From Salmonella enterica subsp. enterica serovar Typhimurium str. LT2 (GTDB lineage: Bacteria > Pseudomonadota > Gammaproteobacteria > Enterobacterales > Enterobacteriaceae), in the NCBI RefSeq assembly GCF_000006945.2, contig NC_003197.2, forward strand, positions 1,612,001 to 1,676,000: a stretch of 64,000 bases of DNA. The letters run 5' to 3'. How positions within the stretch are numbered: the first letter of the stretch is position 1; the number at the start of each line of letters is the position of its first letter. Below the pieces are notes generated by a model. That model saw only the letters and a program-made list of their open reading frames with translations. It searched no databases and was not told the origin of the DNA. Below are positions 61,904 through 64,000 of this stretch, in pieces. Both the position numbers and the translations under genes were made by a program.

Positions 61904-64000
61904 ATGAAAATTATTTCCGTTAGACAGCGACTTTATCCCGCCCTCTTATTGCCTCTGACCTTCTCCCCGGTCCTTCAGGCCGCCAGCGCGCCCAATGAAC
62001 AAACCATGATAGTCACCGCAACGCCGCAAACCGTATCCGAGCTGGATACACCTGCCGCCGTTAGCGTCATTGAGGGAGAAGACATGCGTCTGGCGACGCC
62101 TCGCGTTAATTTATCTGAGTCTTTAACCAGCGTCCCGGGATTGCAGGTGCAGAACCGGCAGAACTACGCGCAGGATCTGCAAATCTCTATCCGTGGATTT
62201 GGCTCGCGTTCCGCCTTTGGCGTGCGCGGCATTCGTCTGTATGTTGATGGCATTCCCGCCACCATGCCGGATGGACAAGGCCAGATTTCGAATATTGATA
62301 TTAACAGCATACAAGACGTTGAAGTGTTACGCGGCCCCTTCTCAGCGCTATACGGCAATGCTTCCGGCGGCGTAATAAATGTCACCACCGAAACCGGGAG
62401 ACAACCGCCCACCCTTGAGGCCAGCAGCTACTACGGCAGTTATGGAAGCTGGCGCTATGGACTAAAAGCCACGGGCGCGATGGGTGACGGCACACAGCCA
62501 GGCGACGTGTATTACACGGTATCGACTACCCGTTTCACCACCCACGGCTACCGCGATCACAGCGGCGCGCGAAAAAATCTGGCTAATGCCAAACTGGGCG
62601 TGCGCCTTGACGATGTCAGTAAACTCTCGCTGATTTTTAATAGTGTGGACATTAAGGCGGACGATCCCGGCGGACTTACCGAATCTGAATGGAAAGCCGA
62701 TCCGCAACAGGCGCCGCGCGCTGAACAGTACAATACGCGTAAAACCATCAAACAAACTCAGGCAGGATTGCGTTATGAACGTCAGCTCAGCGCGCAGGAT
62801 GATATCAGCGTGATGGCCTACGCCGGAGAGCGGGAAACCACGCAATACCAGTCTATTCCCCTGGTGGCACAGCTAAAACCAGCCCAGGCTGGCGGCGTAA
62901 TTACACTGCAACGCCACTATCAGGGCATTGATTCCCGCTGGACTCACCGGGGAGAATTAGGTGTGCCGGTCACCTTCACTGGCGGAGTAAATTATGAAAA
63001 TATGAGCGAAAACCGCAAGGGTTACAATAATTTCCGTCTCAACAACGGCACCCCTGAGTTCGGGCATAAAGGCGATTTACGGCGGGATGAGCGTAACCTG
63101 ATGTGGAATGTCGATCCTTATCTGCAAACCCAGTGGCAGCTTACGCAAAAACTCTCGCTGGATGCTGGCGTGCGCTACAGTTCCGTGTGGTTCGATTCTA
63201 ACGATCACTATATCGCGCCCGGCAATGGCGATGACAGCGGCGACGCCAGCTATCACCACTGGCTACCCGCCGGATCGCTAAAATATGCGTTAACTGACGC
63301 CTGGAATCTCTATCTTGCTGCCGGTCGCGGATTTGAAACTCCCACTATCAATGAGCTTTCTTATCGCGCTGACGGCCAAAGCGGGTTCAACTTTGACCTC
63401 AAACCGTCGACCAATGATACGGTGGAAGTCGGCAGTAAAACGCGGATTGGCAACGGCTTGTTGACCGCCGCGTTATTTCAAACCGATACCGATGATGAAA
63501 TTGTCGTCGCCAGCAGTATGGGAGGACGCACTACCTACAAAAACGCGGGCAAAACGCGCCGCCAGGGCGCAGAACTTGCGTTGGACCAGCGCTTCGCCGG
63601 CGACTGGCGGGTGAAAGCATCATGGACCTGGCTGGATGCGACCTATCGCAGTAACGTTTGTCAGGGGCAAAACTGTGATGGAAACCGGATGCCCGGCATC
63701 GCCCGTAATATGGGATTCGCCTCATTAGGTTTTATCCCGGATGAGGGGTGGTACGCCGGAACAGACGTTCGGTATATGGGCGATATCATGGCCAATGATG
63801 AAAATACCGCCAAAGCGCCTTCGTATACCGTTGTTGGACTAAATACAGGGTATAAATTTAATTACAGTCAGCTTACCGTCGATATTTTTGGGCGGGTAGA
63901 TAATCTATTTGATAAAGAATATATAGGTTCGGTGATCGTTAATGAATCTAATGGCCGATATTATGAGCCAGCGCCAGGGCGTAACTATGGCGTGGGGATT
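61904..64000 (+). CDS. yncD: TonB-dependent outer-membrane receptor YncD, 3' end cut by window
   Basis: 699 codons are present without a stop, about the full length of E. coli YncD (700 aa), so only the end is missing. Signal peptide ends near VLQAA, followed by a TonB-box-like segment TMIVTATP. The plug domain has LTSVPGLQVQ, ISIRGFGSRSAFGVRGIRLYVDG, and VEVLRGPFSALYGNASGGVIN near residue 145. The rest is a beta barrel ending in VDNLFDKEYIG. Probably an iron-siderophore or related receptor; the ligand is unknown. Iron control is suggested by the Fur box. STM1587. Confidence 0.93.
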   Translation, partial: MKIISVRQRLYPALLLPLTFSPVLQAASAPNEQTMIVTATPQTVSELDTPAAVSVIEGEDMRLATPRVNLSESLTSVPGLQVQNRQNYAQDLQISIRGFGSRSAFGVRGIRLYVDGIPATMPDGQGQISNIDINSIQDVEVLRGPFSALYGNASGGVINVTTETGRQPPTLEASSYYGSYGSWRYGLKATGAMGDGTQPGDVYYTVSTTRFTTHGYRDHSGARKNLANAKLGVRLDDVSKLSLIFNSVDIKADDPGGLTESEWKADPQQAPRAEQYNTRKTIKQTQAGLRYERQLSAQDDISVMAYAGERETTQYQSIPLVAQLKPAQAGGVITLQRHYQGIDSRWTHRGELGVPVTFTGGVNYENMSENRKGYNNFRLNNGTPEFGHKGDLRRDERNLMWNVDPYLQTQWQLTQKLSLDAGVRYSSVWFDSNDHYIAPGNGDDSGDASYHHWLPAGSLKYALTDAWNLYLAAGRGFETPTINELSYRADGQSGFNFDLKPSTNDTVEVGSKTRIGNGLLTAALFQTDTDDEIVVASSMGGRTTYKNAGKTRRQGAELALDQRFAGDWRVKASWTWLDATYRSNVCQGQNCDGNRMPGIARNMGFASLGFIPDEGWYAGTDVRYMGDIMANDENTAKAPSYTVVGLNTGYKFNYSQLTVDIFGRVDNLFDKEYIGSVIVNESNGRYYEPAPGRNYGVGI

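Noticed and set aside
1..64000. CRISPR array, tRNA, rRNA or intact prophage
   Set aside because: No regularly spaced direct repeats, cloverleaf genes, rRNA sequence or structural phage gene block were seen.

Overview
This window is chromosomal DNA of a Salmonella enterica strain. The gene order (hydrogenase-5, pqaA, trehalose cassette, osmC-bdm-sra-maeA-adhP, fdnGHI, yddG, ompD, smvA, narUZYWV, nhoA, steA, ansP, yncE, yncD) and protein-level recall point to the S. Typhimurium STM1538-STM1587 neighbourhood. The serovar cannot be fixed from sequence alone. About 45 genes are supported; the first (hydB) and last (yncD) are cut by the window edges near their 3' ends.

Layout. 1-2.9 kb: structural genes of an oxygen-tolerant NiFe hydrogenase. 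3.3-12.7 kb: Salmonella-specific metabolism and transport, with a secreted Ntn hydrolase, a GntR regulator facing a dehydrogenase/MFS pair, PhoP-controlled pqaA, and an MFS pump/FAD monooxygenase pair divergent from a MarR regulator. 12.8-19.9 kb: an AT-rich, partly decayed accessory stretch with a QueA paralogue behind a long stem-loop leader, a Rid protein, a RelBE toxin-antitoxin pair, a secretin fragment, a DUF1493 gene, two orphan proteins (309 and 488 aa), a broken ISNCY-type transposase and a frameshifted phage-like remnant. 20.1-23.9 kb: LacI regulator, NhaC antiporter and MalY/PatB-like lyase. 24-30.5 kb: treZ-treY-glgX, making trehalose from glycogen.

30.6-36.8 kb: stress genes (OBAP lipoprotein, HdeB-like protein, osmC, bdm, sra), then maeA and adhP. 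36.9-41.5 kb: selenocysteine formate dehydrogenase-N. 41.7-47 kb: yddG, porin ompD, a GFA-family protein, and smvA with its TetR regulator. 47.2-55.3 kb: narU and the second nitrate reductase narZYWV. 55.4-64 kb: yddE, nhoA, T3SS effector steA, ansP, a small lipoprotein, and the Fur-type yncE/yncD pair.

Themes are respiration (formate, hydrogen, nitrate), stationary-phase and osmotic/acid stress, efflux, and virulence (pqaA, steA). The least explained signals are a GTGAC-N3-GTCAC palindrome present five times (0.06 expected by chance), the 75-base stem-loop leader of the QueA paralogue, and the two orphan proteins flanking the IS remnant. I found no tRNA, rRNA or CRISPR array.
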